NCBI RefSeq assembly: GCF_019599145.1
Contig: NZ_CP080647.1
Location: 6,324,001-6,388,000, forward strand
DNA: 64,000 bases
Direction of reading: 5' to 3'
Source: Streptomyces akebiae
GTDB taxonomy: Bacteria; Actinomycetota; Actinomycetes; Streptomycetales; Streptomycetaceae
Part shown: one piece after another, positions 25,161-35,467 of the stretch
Layout of the letters: the number at the start of each line of letters is the position of its first letter
Numbering within the stretch: position 1 is the first letter of the stretch
Position numbers and translations under genes: made by a program
The notes under the pieces: generated by a model
What the model saw: the letters and a program-made list of their open reading frames with translations, nothing else
Told to the model about the DNA's origin: nothing
Database searches by the model: none

Positions 25161-26489
25161 TCAGACGTACTCCGTCGGAATGACCGCTTCGCCGCGCGAC
25201 AGCTGTGTCGCCGACAGTGGCAGATTGGCCCGCGCGCGCACGTGCCGTTCGCGTACGACGTCCAGCGGCTCCCGGGAGAGCACCCGGCCGTCCTCGACCA
25301 GGGGGACGAGCAGCTGACGCTCCCGGAGGTCGTCCGGCACCGGCCCGGTGCCGACCACCTCGGCCTCCGCCACGCCGTGCTCGTCCAGCCGCCGGGCCGC
25401 CCACTTGCGGCCCCCGACGGACGTCTTCCCGCCGCTGGACTTCTTCGCCACCGGGACCAGCGGGTCCGTGGGGTCCGCGGACTCCGCCCGGGCGACGAGC
25501 TTGTAGACCATCGAGCAGGTGGGGTGCCCCGAGCCGGTCACCAGCTGCGTCCCGACGCCGTACGCGTCCACGGGCGCCGCCGCCAGCGAGGCGATGGCGT
25601 ACTCGTCGAGGTCCGAGGTCACGATGATCCTGGTGTTCGTCGCGCCCAGCTCGTCCAGCTGCTGCCGCACCCGGTGGGCGACGAGGAGCAGATCACCGGA
25701 GTCGATGCGCACGGCGCCGAGCTCGGGCCCGGCGATCTCCACGGCCGTCCGTACGGCCTCGGCGACGTCGTACGTGTCGACGAGCAGCGTGGTGTCGCGG
25801 CCCAGCGAGTCCACCTGGGCCTGGAAGGCGTCCCGCTCGCGGTCGTGGAGCAGGGTGAAGGCGTGGGCGCTGGTGCCGACCGTCGGTATGCCGTAGCGGA
25901 AGCCGGCGGCCAGGTCCGAGGTGGAGGTGAAGCCGCCGACGTACGCGGCGCGCGAGGCGGCCACGGCGGCCAGCTCGTGCGTGCGCCGGGCGCCCATCTC
26001 GATCAGCGGGCGCCCCCCGGCGGCGCTGGACATCCGGGAGGCGGCGGCCGCGATCGCCGAGTCGTGGTTGAGGATGGACAGGATCACGGTCTCCAGGAGC
26101 ACGCACTCCGCGAAGGTGCCCTCGACCCGCATGATCGGCGAGCCCGGGAAGTACACCTCGCCCTCCTGGTAGCCCCACACGTCCCCGCCGAAGCGGTAGC
26201 CGGCGAGCCAGTCGAGGGTCTCGGCGTCGACGATGGAGTGTTCGCGCAGGAAGCCGAGGACACCCGGGTCGAAACGGAAGTTCTCCACGGCGTCCAGCAC
26301 CCGGCCGGTGCCGGCGACCACGCCGTACCGGCGTCCCTCCGGCAGTCGCCGGGTGAAGACCTCGAACACCGATCGCCGCTCGGCCGTGCCCGCCTTCAAC
26401 GCGGCCTGCAGCATCGTGAGTTCGTAGTGGTCCGTGAAGAGCGCGGTCGAGGGGACGTCGACCGGCAAACCAAGGTCCGCTGTGTTCAT
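25161..26489 (-). CDS. pncB: Nicotinate phosphoribosyltransferase
   Basis: A 442-residue enzyme joining nicotinate to PRPP in NAD salvage, the step after PncA. Family features are present: the N-terminal ALFTDHYELTMLQAAL segment, the KTSVGG(RK) loop, the VRIDSGDL phosphate-binding strand and the DAYGVGTQLVTG motif. The ATG at 26489 starts the conserved N-terminus; the upstream frame is open but not family-like. It is divergent from clpS, the same arrangement as Rv1330c/Rv1331 in M. tuberculosis. Confidence 0.95.
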   Translation of the reverse strand: MNTADLGLPVDVPSTALFTDHYELTMLQAALKAGTAERRSVFEVFTRRLPEGRRYGVVAGTGRVLDAVENFRFDPGVLGFLREHSIVDAETLDWLAGYRFGGDVWGYQEGEVYFPGSPIMRVEGTFAECVLLETVILSILNHDSAIAAAASRMSSAAGGRPLIEMGARRTHELAAVAASRAAYVGGFTSTSDLAAGFRYGIPTVGTSAHAFTLLHDRERDAFQAQVDSLGRDTTLLVDTYDVAEAVRTAVEIAGPELGAVRIDSGDLLLVAHRVRQQLDELGATNTRIIVTSDLDEYAIASLAAAPVDAYGVGTQLVTGSGHPTCSMVYKLVARAESADPTDPLVPVAKKSSGGKTSVGGRKWAARRLDEHGVAEAEVVGTGPVPDDLRERQLLVPLVEDGRVLSREPLDVVRERHVRARANLPLSATQLSRGEAVIPTEYV

Positions 26490-26611
26490 GGCAAGGGATC
26501 GTACTCCCATTTCGTCAGTCTGACGATTTCTGGTGATCTCCCGATGAACCGTTTCTCGTCCGCCCTGGTCACGGGCCCGCATTTGTGCGGGCACCCCCCT
26601 GTGGTGGCAGC

Positions 26612-26929
26612 ATGGGCCGTGTGACGGCAGCCGTACCCATGGAGATCGAGAAGACCGAGTCGGCGGAGGAGGTCTTCGCCGTACCCGAGCCCGACGTGCC
26701 GTGGGTGACGATCGTCCACAACGACCCGGTGAACCTCATGAGCTATGTGACGTATGTCTTCCAGACGTACTTCGGGTACTCGAAGGACAAGGCCACCAAG
26801 CTCATGCTCGACGTCCACCACAAGGGCCGCGCGGTCGTCTCCAGCGGAACACGCGAGGAGATGGAACGCGACGTGCAGGCCATGCACGGCTACGGTCTGT
26901 GGGCCACCCTCCAGCAGGACCGGAAGTAG
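26612..26929 (+). CDS. clpS: ClpS, ATP-dependent Clp protease adaptor
   Basis: About 105 residues with the ClpS core: [41 protein letters not shown] and the [16 protein letters not shown] end. The NDP pocket residues and the conserved histidines that hold N-terminal destabilising residues are present, so it should deliver N-degron substrates to a Clp ATPase. The start is uncertain: ATG 26612, GTG 26621 and ATG 26639 are in frame, and all lie before the conserved core. It is followed 11 bases later by a DUF2017 gene, a very stable actinobacterial pairing. Confidence 0.93.
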   Translation: MGRVTAAVPMEIEKTESAEEVFAVPEPDVPWVTIVHNDPVNLMSYVTYVFQTYFGYSKDKATKLMLDVHHKGRAVVSSGTREEMERDVQAMHGYGLWATLQQDRK

Positions 26930-26940
26930 CGACGCACCTG

Positions 26941-27543
26941 ATGCCAGGACAATTCGAATCGCTCCCCGGCGGCGGCGCGGCCGTCGCGCTCGACGAGGTC
27001 GAGATCTCCATCATCCGCTCGCTGGCGGTGCAGCTCCTGGAGCTGATCGGTCCGGGTTCGGCCGAGGACGCCTCCGACGATCCGCTCGCCGAACTCTTCG
27101 CCGAGGGCCCGAGCGAACCGCCCAAGGACCCCGTCCTGCTCCGGCTGTTCCCGGACGCCTACAGCGACCCCGAGGGCACCCCGACGGCCCAGCAGGCCGA
27201 GGAGCAGCGGGCGTACTCCTCGGAGTTCCGCCGCTTCACCGAGAACGACCTGCGGGCCGGCAAACGCGACAACGCCCTCGCGGTGATCCACTCCCTGGAC
27301 GCGCTGGCCGCGACCGGCGAGGGCGGGGCCGTGCTGAAGCTGTCGGCGGAGGAGTCCCGGCACTGGCTCGGCTGCCTCAACGACCTGCGTCTGGCCATCG
27401 GCTCCCGGCTCGACGTCGTCGACGAGGAGGACACCGACCTCCTCTACCGCCTCCCGGACGAGGACCCGCGCAAGCCGATGGTGATGGCCTATCTGTGGCT
27501 GGGCGGTCTCCAGGACTCGCTCGTCGCGACGTTGATGCCGTAA
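26941..27543 (+). CDS. DUF2017-family protein, ClpS partner gene
   Basis: A 200-residue acidic helical protein with no membrane segment. It matches the DUF2017 family by its N-terminal VEISIIRSLAVQLLELIG, the central LRLFPDAYSD motif and the C-terminal LSAEESRHWLGCLNDLRLAIGSRL...WLGGLQDSLVATL. Its function is unproven; the constant position after clpS, shared with M. tuberculosis Rv1332, suggests a role tied to Clp proteolysis or transcriptional control. The ATG is 11 bases after the clpS stop, so the two are one operon. Confidence 0.85.
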   Translation: MPGQFESLPGGGAAVALDEVEISIIRSLAVQLLELIGPGSAEDASDDPLAELFAEGPSEPPKDPVLLRLFPDAYSDPEGTPTAQQAEEQRAYSSEFRRFTENDLRAGKRDNALAVIHSLDALAATGEGGAVLKLSAEESRHWLGCLNDLRLAIGSRLDVVDEEDTDLLYRLPDEDPRKPMVMAYLWLGGLQDSLVATLMP

Positions 27544-27893
27544 GTCCCCTTTGCCGCCTTTTCGGGCCCTCCCGGATTCGTCTCGTGTTCGCTCAGAGGA
27601 CACTCAAATCCGGATAACGATCGTGTCACCGCACCCGTGAGGGATGCCCTCGCGGGTGTTCTTTGTCCGCTTCTCCCTGTGCCGTGCGCCACACGACGTC
27701 CAGTCGATCACTATGGCGGCCGTGTTAAATCTTCACGACCGCCCGACGGACGCCACCCATGTCCGCTCGGGTGCGCCACCGAGTCGGCCATCGCCGACCA
27801 GGCACTGCTCCATCACATCCGGGGGGATCGGAACCCGATCCGGGGTCGACGAACGGCTCGGATCGGCCCAGCGTGGAGAAAGGCGCACCACAC
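27544..27893. promoter_or_regulatory. Gene-free region upstream of the permease, with a GATC-centred palindrome
   Basis: No gene was found. At 27825-27841 there is a perfect GGATCGG-AAC-CCGATCC palindrome flanked by GGGG on both sides, about 50 bases before the permease start. It is a good candidate for an operator or attenuator of the permease gene. Confidence 0.45.
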
Positions 27894-29339
27894 ATGACCT
27901 CCGCTCAGGTCAACAAGAGCAGCGACGAAGCCGTGCGCGGCGACGCACCCGAAGAGGGGTACGAGCGCGGGCTCGGCAGCCGCCAGGTCCAGATGATCGC
28001 GATCGGCGGCGCCATCGGCGTCGGCCTCTTCCTGGGAGCCGGGGCGAACATCGCCAAGGCCGGCCCCAGCCTGATCTTCATGTACGCCCTCGCCGGCGTC
28101 ATCATCTTCTTCATCATGCGGGCGCTCGGCGAGCTGCTCCTGTACCGCCCGGTGTCGGGCTCCTTCGCGGAGTACTCCCGCGAGTTCCTCGGCCCGTTCT
28201 TCGGCTACTTCACCGGCTGGACGTACTGGCTGATGTGGGTCGTCACCGGCATGGCCGAACTCACGGCCGCCGCGATTTACGTCAACTACTGGTGGCCCCA
28301 GATCCCGCAATGGGTGACCGCCCTGGTCTTCCTGGTGATCCTCTTCGGCGCCAACCTGATCTCGGTGAAGCTCTTCGGCGAGATCGAGTTCTGGTTCTCG
28401 ATGGTCAAGGTCACCGCCCTGCTCGGCATGATCGTGATCGGCCTCGGCGTCCTCACCTTCGGCTTCAGCGCCGCCGGCGACACCGCCGCCGTCTCCAACC
28501 TCTGGGCCTACGACGGCTTCTTCCCCAAGGGCATCGGCTCCTCCCTGATGACCCTCCAGGGCGTGATGTTCGCCTACCTCGCCGTCGAGCTGGTCGGCGT
28601 CACCGCCGGTGAGTCCGAGAACCCGGAGAAGACCCTCCCCAAGGCCATCAACACCCTGCCCTGGCGGATCGCGCTCTTCTACGTCGGCGCCCTCACCGTC
28701 ATCCTCTGCGTGGTGAAGTGGACCGAGTTCGCGCCGGGCGTGAGCCCCTTCGTCGAGGCCTTCGCCAAGATCGGCATCCCGGCGGGCGCCGCCATCGTCA
28801 ACTTCGTGGTGCTGACGGCGGCCCTGTCCTCCTGCAACTCGGGCATGTACTCCACCGGCCGCATGCTGCGCACCCTCGCGGACAACGGCGAGGCCCCGCG
28901 CGTCTTCAGCAAGCTGTCGTCGACGAAGACCCCGGCGTTCGGCATCACCATCTCGGTGCTCTTCATGGGCATCGGCGTGATCCTGAACTACATCGTCCCC
29001 GAGAAGGCCTTCGGCTACGTCGTCTCCGTCGCCACCGCCGCCGGCATCTGGACCTGGCTGATGATCCTGATCAGCCACGTCCTCTACCGCCGCGGCGTGG
29101 ACGCCGGCCGCCTGCCCGCCTCGTCCTTCCCGGCCCCGGGCGGCGCGAAGTGCAGCTGGGTCGCCATCGTCTTCCTGCTCTTCGTCACCGGCCTCATCGC
29201 CTACGACGCCGACTCCCGCGTCTGCCTCTACGTCATGGCGGGCTGGGCCGCGGCCCTCGGCATCGGCTGGGCCGTGCTGAAGACCCGCAACCCGGAGGTC
29301 ACCGGGCGCCGCGACACGGAGTTCGAGAAGGTCGGCTGA
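27894..29339 (+). CDS. Amino-acid permease (APC superfamily, AAT family)
   Basis: A 481-residue membrane protein with about 12 helices. The N-terminal signature GLGSRQVQMIAIGGAIGVGLFLGAG and the PVSGSFAEYSREFLGPFFG segment mark the AAT family (AnsP, CycA, GabP, LysP, proline permeases). The ELVGVTAGESENPEKTLPKAIN loop is typical of the same group. The substrate within the group (asparagine, GABA, D-alanine/glycine and others) cannot be fixed by eye. The ATG at 27894 has GGAGAAAGG upstream. A clear terminator follows, so it is a single-gene unit inserted between the clpS pair and mec. Confidence 0.9.
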   Translation: MTSAQVNKSSDEAVRGDAPEEGYERGLGSRQVQMIAIGGAIGVGLFLGAGANIAKAGPSLIFMYALAGVIIFFIMRALGELLLYRPVSGSFAEYSREFLGPFFGYFTGWTYWLMWVVTGMAELTAAAIYVNYWWPQIPQWVTALVFLVILFGANLISVKLFGEIEFWFSMVKVTALLGMIVIGLGVLTFGFSAAGDTAAVSNLWAYDGFFPKGIGSSLMTLQGVMFAYLAVELVGVTAGESENPEKTLPKAINTLPWRIALFYVGALTVILCVVKWTEFAPGVSPFVEAFAKIGIPAGAAIVNFVVLTAALSSCNSGMYSTGRMLRTLADNGEAPRVFSKLSSTKTPAFGITISVLFMGIGVILNYIVPEKAFGYVVSVATAAGIWTWLMILISHVLYRRGVDAGRLPASSFPAPGGAKCSWVAIVFLLFVTGLIAYDADSRVCLYVMAGWAAALGIGWAVLKTRNPEVTGRRDTEFEKVG

Positions 29340-29380
29340 CCCGACACCCCAAGGGCCCCGCGCCCCTGGTCCCAGCATGT

Positions 29381-29417
29381 GGGCTGTTCCGTATCACCCC
29401 CCGGTACGGAACAGCCC
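29381..29417 (+). terminator. Intrinsic terminator after the permease
   Basis: GGGCTGTTCCGTATC and GGTACGGAACAGCCC pair over 14 of 15 positions around a C-rich loop, followed by a TTCTGCTT run. It lies 42 bases after the stop and just before mec. Confidence 0.85.
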
Positions 29418-29437
29418 TTCTGCTTATCCTGACCAAC

Positions 29438-29860
29438 ATGCTGACCATCACCCAGGCCCTCGTCGACCAGATCGTCGCCCACGCGCGCAAGGACCACCCC
29501 GACGAGGCGTGCGGCGTCGTCGCCGGACCGGCGGGCTCGGACCGCCCCGAGCGCTTCATCCCGATGCTGAACGCGGCCATGTCGCCCACGTTCTACGAAT
29601 TCGACTCGGGCGACCTGCTCAAGCTCTACCGCGAGATGGACGACCGCGACGAGGAGCCCGTGGTCATCTACCACTCCCACACGGCCACCGAGGCCTACCC
29701 CTCACGCACCGACGTCTCCTACGCCAACGAGCCCGGCGCCCACTACGTCCTCGTCTCCACCGCCGACACCGACGGCCTCGGAGACTTCCAGTTCCGCTCG
29801 TACCGGATCGTCGAGGGCGAGATCACCGAGGAGGAAGTGAAGATCGTCGACGCGTACTGA
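29438..29860 (+). CDS. mec: JAMM metallopeptidase Mec, CysO-cysteine hydrolase
   Basis: A 140-residue JAMM/MPN+ zinc peptidase (M67). The motif is complete: E23 (DEACGVV), H79-x-H81, S89 and D92 in HSHTATEAYPSRTD. In M. tuberculosis the homologue Rv1334 releases cysteine from the CysO-cysteine adduct and can trim carrier C-termini. The cysO and cysM genes follow about 1.5 kb downstream on the same strand, separated by a LacI regulator. The ATG at 29438 is the family start, 20 bases after the permease terminator, so the promoter must be very close or inside the terminator region. Confidence 0.92.
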   Translation: MLTITQALVDQIVAHARKDHPDEACGVVAGPAGSDRPERFIPMLNAAMSPTFYEFDSGDLLKLYREMDDRDEEPVVIYHSHTATEAYPSRTDVSYANEPGAHYVLVSTADTDGLGDFQFRSYRIVEGEITEEEVKIVDAY

Positions 29861-29945
29861 GCCGTCGGCGGGCCACGTTCGCGGCTACGGTGGTCGTGCC
29901 CACGCGTACGCTCGCGCACGCACCCAACGGCCCGCGACGGAGACG

Positions 29946-31016
29946 GTGTTGACACAACAGACGCGACGACTGCCCGGCCGGCGCCCCACCCTCGACGACG
30001 TGGCACGTGGCTCGGGGGTCTCGAAGTCCACCGTGTCGCGGGTGATCAACGGCGAGGACAAGGTGCGCGCGGAGGTCGTCGAACGGGTCCGGGAGGTCAT
30101 CGCCGAACTGGGCTACGTACCGAACTCCGCCGCCCGCCAGCTGGTCACCCGCCGCAACAACGCCATCGCCGTCGTCGCCAGCCAGCCGCAGAACCGGCTC
30201 TTCATCGACCCCTTCTTCGACCTCCACCTCCGCGGCATCCGCAAGGAACTGGTGGCGCACGGCGCCCAGCCCGTCCTCCTGTTCCTGGAGGAGCCCGAGG
30301 AGTACCCGCGGGTCGGCGACTTCCTGGGCGGCGGCCACGTCGACGGCGCCCTGCTGTTCTCCCTGCGCGCCGACGACCCGCTGCCCGGCATGATCGACCG
30401 GCTCGGCCTGCCCGCCGTCTTCGGCGGCCGGCCGCTGGTCCGCCACGGCGAGCCCGCGCACGACCGCGTGTACGTCGACGCCGACAACCGGGGCGGCGCC
30501 CGCGAGGCCGTCCGCCACCTGGTCGCGCTGGGCCGGGAACGCGTCGCGACCATCACCGGACCCGTGAGCCAGGAGGCCTCGGCGCTCGACCGCCTGGACG
30601 GCTACCGGGACGTCCTGCCGGACGCGTCGCCCCTCCTCGTCGAACACTCCGACTACACCCGGCAGGGCGGCGTCGACGCCATGGCCGCGCTCCTCGACCG
30701 CCGCCCCGACCTGGACGCCGTCTTCGTCGCCTCCGACCTCATGGCCTCCGGCGCGCTCCAGGTGCTGCGCGAGCGGGGCCGACGGGTGCCGGACGACGTC
30801 GCCGTCGTCGGCTTCGACGACCTCGCGCCCATCGCCGAACACACCGACCCGCCGCTGACCACCGTCCACCAGGACATCGAGGGCATGGGCCGGCTGATGG
30901 CCCGGCTGCTGTTCAGCCACACGGACGACGGCCCGGCGGACGGCCGGGCGACGGCGCCCGGCCCCCGGTCGTCGGTGGTCACCCCGACCCGGCTCGTCGT
31001 ACGGCGATCCGCCTGA
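29946..31016 (+). CDS. LacI-family transcriptional regulator
   Basis: A 356-residue regulator: N-terminal helix-turn-helix with hinge (PTLDDVARGSGVSKSTVSRVINGEDKV...LGYVPNSAARQLVT), then a periplasmic-binding-like sugar-sensing domain ending VGFDDLAPIAEHTDPPLTTV. The start is GTG 29946 (TTG 29949 is next), with a GGAG just upstream. It sits between mec and cysO on the same strand, which is unusual for the conserved cysteine cluster. No sugar transport or catabolic gene is adjacent apart from the GlcNAc PTS 3 kb away. The ligand is unknown. Confidence 0.9.
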   Translation: MLTQQTRRLPGRRPTLDDVARGSGVSKSTVSRVINGEDKVRAEVVERVREVIAELGYVPNSAARQLVTRRNNAIAVVASQPQNRLFIDPFFDLHLRGIRKELVAHGAQPVLLFLEEPEEYPRVGDFLGGGHVDGALLFSLRADDPLPGMIDRLGLPAVFGGRPLVRHGEPAHDRVYVDADNRGGAREAVRHLVALGRERVATITGPVSQEASALDRLDGYRDVLPDASPLLVEHSDYTRQGGVDAMAALLDRRPDLDAVFVASDLMASGALQVLRERGRRVPDDVAVVGFDDLAPIAEHTDPPLTTVHQDIEGMGRLMARLLFSHTDDGPADGRATAPGPRSSVVTPTRLVVRRSA

Positions 31017-31151
31017 AGCAGGCGTCGAGGGGGCACCGTCGCACAGCCGGGCGGCGGTCGAGCACATGACCGTGCCGCCGCTGAGGTGCGCCGTCTCACT
31101 CCCCGGCCCGAAACCGTCCGGCATGTGGGATCACATTCCGGGACCCGGACC

Positions 31152-31179
31152 GGGAATCGATACGATGAGCCCATGGTTC
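31152..31179 (+). promoter_or_regulatory. Sigma-R-type (disulfide stress) promoter for cysO-cysM
   Basis: GGGAAT at 31152-31157, an 18-base spacer, then GTTC at 31176-31179. This matches the known SigR consensus GGAAT-N18-GTT exactly. cysM is a reported SigR target in S. coelicolor, as I recall it. A start site 6-9 bases later would fall at about 31185-31188, at the in-frame GTG of the leader peptide. Confidence 0.65.
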
Positions 31180-31268
31180 TTGACGACGTGAGCGAGAAGA
31201 CGCCGGGCGCACTGCTCGTGGCGCGGCTGCACGTCGACCTGTGCAGGCTTGCCAGCGCCATCTGTTGA
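31173..31268 (+). CDS. Cysteine-containing leader peptide upstream of cysO
   Basis: A 31-codon open frame, ATG 31173 to TGA 31268, ending LHVDLCRLASAIC with the last codon before the stop being Cys. The -VDLCR-ASA-C ending is the hallmark of short peptides placed upstream of sulfur-assimilation genes in actinomycetes. If transcription starts from the SigR-type promoter, the ATG would be left out. Translation would begin at the in-frame GTG 31188, giving a 26-residue leaderless peptide. The 128 bases between its stop and cysO could hold the regulatory structure. The role in cysteine sensing is inference from known cysteine leader peptides. Confidence 0.7.
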   Translation: MVLDDVSEKTPGALLVARLHVDLCRLASAIC

Positions 31269-31396
31269 CGCCGATCCTGCCGCCGTACGGCCGTGAGCCG
31301 CGGCGCCCTCATCCGTGTGACCACGCACCACGCACCATGCGCGTCGCGCCGCCGCGCGCCCACCGACCCGACCACTCCCGACAGGAGCCGCACACC

Positions 31397-31675
31397 ATGG
31401 CCATCGAGGTCCGCATCCCCACCATCCTCCGCCAGTACACCGACGGTCAGAAGGCGGTGGAGGGGGCCGGTGCCACCCTCGCCGAGCTGTTCACCGACCT
31501 GGAGAGCCGTCACACGGGCATCCACGCGCGCATCGTGGACGGCGGTGAACTGCGCCGCTTCGTCAACGTCTACCTGAACGACGAGGACGTCCGCTTCCTG
31601 GAGGGCATCAACACCAAGCTGTCCGACGGCGACAACGTGACGATCCTGCCGGCCGTGGCCGGCGGCATGGCCTGA
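31397..31675 (+). CDS. cysO: CysO, ThiS/MoaD-like sulfur carrier protein
   Basis: A 92-residue ubiquitin-fold carrier. It begins with AIEVRIPTILRQYTDG and ends LPAVAGGMA. The conserved Gly-Gly that becomes the thiocarboxylate is G89-G90, but two residues (Met-Ala) follow, so the C-terminus needs trimming, a job suited to Mec. As CysO thiocarboxylate it donates sulfur to CysM. The activating MoeZ/MoeB protein is not in the window. The ATG at 31397 has ACAGGAG upstream; the stop is 6 bases before cysM, so the two are one operon. Confidence 0.95.
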   Translation: MAIEVRIPTILRQYTDGQKAVEGAGATLAELFTDLESRHTGIHARIVDGGELRRFVNVYLNDEDVRFLEGINTKLSDGDNVTILPAVAGGMA

Positions 31676-32632
<957 letters not shown>

Positions 32633-32690
32633 TGCTTGGAGTGCGGGGGCTCTGCCGGCCGTGTTGTCGGCTGCGGTTGCGACAGGCCCT

Positions 32691-32736
32691 GCGCGCCTGA
32701 AAAAGCAGGGGCACAGCCCAGCTTTTTCAGGCGCGC
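32691..32736. terminator. Perfect 16-bp stem terminator after cysM
   Basis: Arms 32691-32706 and 32721-32736 are exact complements (GCGCGCCTGAAAAAGC type) around a 14-base loop. The same CTGAAAAGC-type arm occurs in the terminator after hpd, so both belong to one repeat family. Confidence 0.8.
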
Positions 32737-32758
32737 GGGGAACTGCGCGAGAAGCCCC
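32731..32758. repeat. Dispersed intergenic repeat (copy 2)
   Basis: GCGCGGGGAACTGCGCGAG, the inverse of the core seen at 14.1 kb, directly follows the cysM hairpin. Confidence 0.75.
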
Positions 32759-33071
32759 ACGCACCCGCACCCGACAACGCACCCTCCCGCACGCCCCCCG
32801 CGCCCTCCCGCACCACCTCACCCCGGCTCGCGCGCGCTCCGACGCCCCCACCACCAGCCGAACCGGTGACAGCACAGGTGAGTTCGCCCACAACGGCCCC
32901 TGGCGGAGGAGCGACCCACCCTTTTGCGCCTTACGCTCAACGGACCGCACCACTCGTGCCGCACCCATGTCCGTCCTTCGCAACCCCGCCAACTGCAATT
33001 CGCAACCCGTCTGCACGTCACGACTGACACGACTGTCACGACTTCACGCCAGCGCGGAGGTTCCAGCTCTC

Positions 33072-33824
33072 ATGAAGCTCACCGTCGTCGGCTGCTCGGG
33101 GTCGTTCCCTTCCGCGGAATCGGCCTGCTCGAGCTACCTCGTAGAGGCCGACGGCTTCCGGCTGCTCCTCGACATGGGCAACGGTGCCCTGGGCGAGCTG
33201 CAGCGCCACTGCGGTCTCTACGACCTCGACGCGATCTTCCTCAGCCATCTGCACGCCGACCACTGCATCGACATGTGCGCGTACTTCGTCGCACGGTACT
33301 ACCGCCACGACGGCGGCCGCTGCGACCCCATCCCGGTCTACGGACCCGAGGGCACCGAGCAGCGCCTGACCACGGCCTACGCCGACACCCCGTCCGCCTC
33401 CTCCATGAGCGAGGTCTTCGACTTCCACACGGTCAAGCCGAGCACGTTCGAGATCGGCCCGTTCACCGTCCACACGGAACGGGTCGCCCACCCCGTCGAG
33501 GCCTACGGCATCCGGATCGAACACGGCGGCCGGGTCCTGACGTACTCCGGGGACACCGGCGTCACCTCCACCCTCGACGAACTGGCCCGCGACGCCGACC
33601 TGTTCCTGTGCGAGGCCGCCTTCACGCACGGCAAGGAGAACATCCCGGACCTCCACCTCAACGGTCGCGAGGCCGGTGAGACGGCCGCCCGGGCAGGCGC
33701 CCGCCGTCTCGTCCTCACCCACGTCCCGCCGTGGACGGACCCCCAGGTCAACCTCGTCGACGCCCGCGCGGTGTACGACGGCCCGGTGGAGCTGGCGGTG
33801 CCCAGGGTGTCGTACGAGATCTGA
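33072..33824 (+). CDS. MBL-fold hydrolase, Rv1339-type (candidate cAMP phosphodiesterase)
   Basis: A 250-residue metallo-beta-lactamase-fold enzyme. The metal motif HLHADHCID is at about residues 58-66, with further ligands in the ERVAHPVEAYG, YSGDTG and LTHVPPW segments. Position (after cysM, before rph) and N-terminus (KLTVVGCSGSFPS) match M. tuberculosis Rv1339, described as an atypical class II cAMP phosphodiesterase; other members act on RNA or small phosphoesters. The ATG at 33072 fits the family. A tandem repeat begins within its final codons. Confidence 0.85.
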   Translation: MKLTVVGCSGSFPSAESACSSYLVEADGFRLLLDMGNGALGELQRHCGLYDLDAIFLSHLHADHCIDMCAYFVARYYRHDGGRCDPIPVYGPEGTEQRLTTAYADTPSASSMSEVFDFHTVKPSTFEIGPFTVHTERVAHPVEAYGIRIEHGGRVLTYSGDTGVTSTLDELARDADLFLCEAAFTHGKENIPDLHLNGREAGETAARAGARRLVLTHVPPWTDPQVNLVDARAVYDGPVELAVPRVSYEI

Positions 33825-33917
33825 GACGCCGTACGCGATCGGAGACGGCGTACGCGATCGGAGACGGCGTACGCGGGTCCGAGCACGACGTAGGTGATCC
33901 GAGCACGACGTACGCGG
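33812..33917 (+). repeat. Tandem 19-21-bp repeats starting inside the MBL gene's last codons
   Basis: Five full units and part of a sixth of GTACGCGATCGGAGACGGC type: 33812-33830, 33831-33849, 33850-33868, 33869-33889, 33890-33909 and a remnant to 33917. The first unit contains the MBL stop codon, so the array appears to have grown from the 3' end of the gene. Confidence 0.9.
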
Positions 33918-33949
33918 AAGGCCCCCGGAGCGGACTCCGGGGGCCTTCC
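33916..33949. terminator. Bidirectional terminator between the MBL and nagE genes
   Basis: GGAAGGCCCCCGGAG (33916-33930) and CTCCGGGGGCCTTCC (33935-33949) pair perfectly over 15 bp around a 4-base loop, between two convergent genes. Confidence 0.9.
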
Positions 33950-33973
33950 GCGTGCTCGGGGGAGCCGTGGCGG

Positions 33974-35263
<1,290 letters not shown>

Positions 35264-35313
35264 GAGAGCAGGGCGCCGCCCGGGGACGGGAGTGTGGGGG
35301 AGGGCAGCACGGG

Positions 35314-35346
35314 AGAGGTCTACACCATTCAGTGGTGTAGACCTGT
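35314..35346. promoter_or_regulatory. Pair of DasR-responsive elements (dre) upstream of nagE
   Basis: Two 16-base sites, AGAGGTCTACACCATT (35314-35329) and the inverted AGTGGTGTAGACCTGT (35331-35346), face each other with one base between them. Both fit the known DasR consensus ACTGGTCTAGACCACT well. DasR is the GlcNAc-responsive GntR regulator of streptomycetes. Confidence 0.88.
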
Positions 35347-35467
35347 TGTAGCACGCGAGGGGTCGGCCAAGGAACCCGCGATTCCCGTTTTATGCCTTCG
35401 TGATGTCACCGGGCCTTCGCCTCCCGTTCCCCGCCCGGCGAGACCCCCGCTTGGCGGGCGACCCCCG

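Larger units (their letters stand above)
32633..33071. other. Gene-free region between cysM and the MBL gene
   Basis: The first 120 bases contain the cysM terminator and a copy of the dispersed repeat core. The rest, to 33071, is the upstream region of the MBL hydrolase, where I see no gene and no clear promoter hexamers. Confidence 0.6.

Noticed and set aside
33812..33917. CRISPR-like array after the MBL gene
   Set aside because: The units are adjacent with no unique spacers, so this is a plain tandem repeat.
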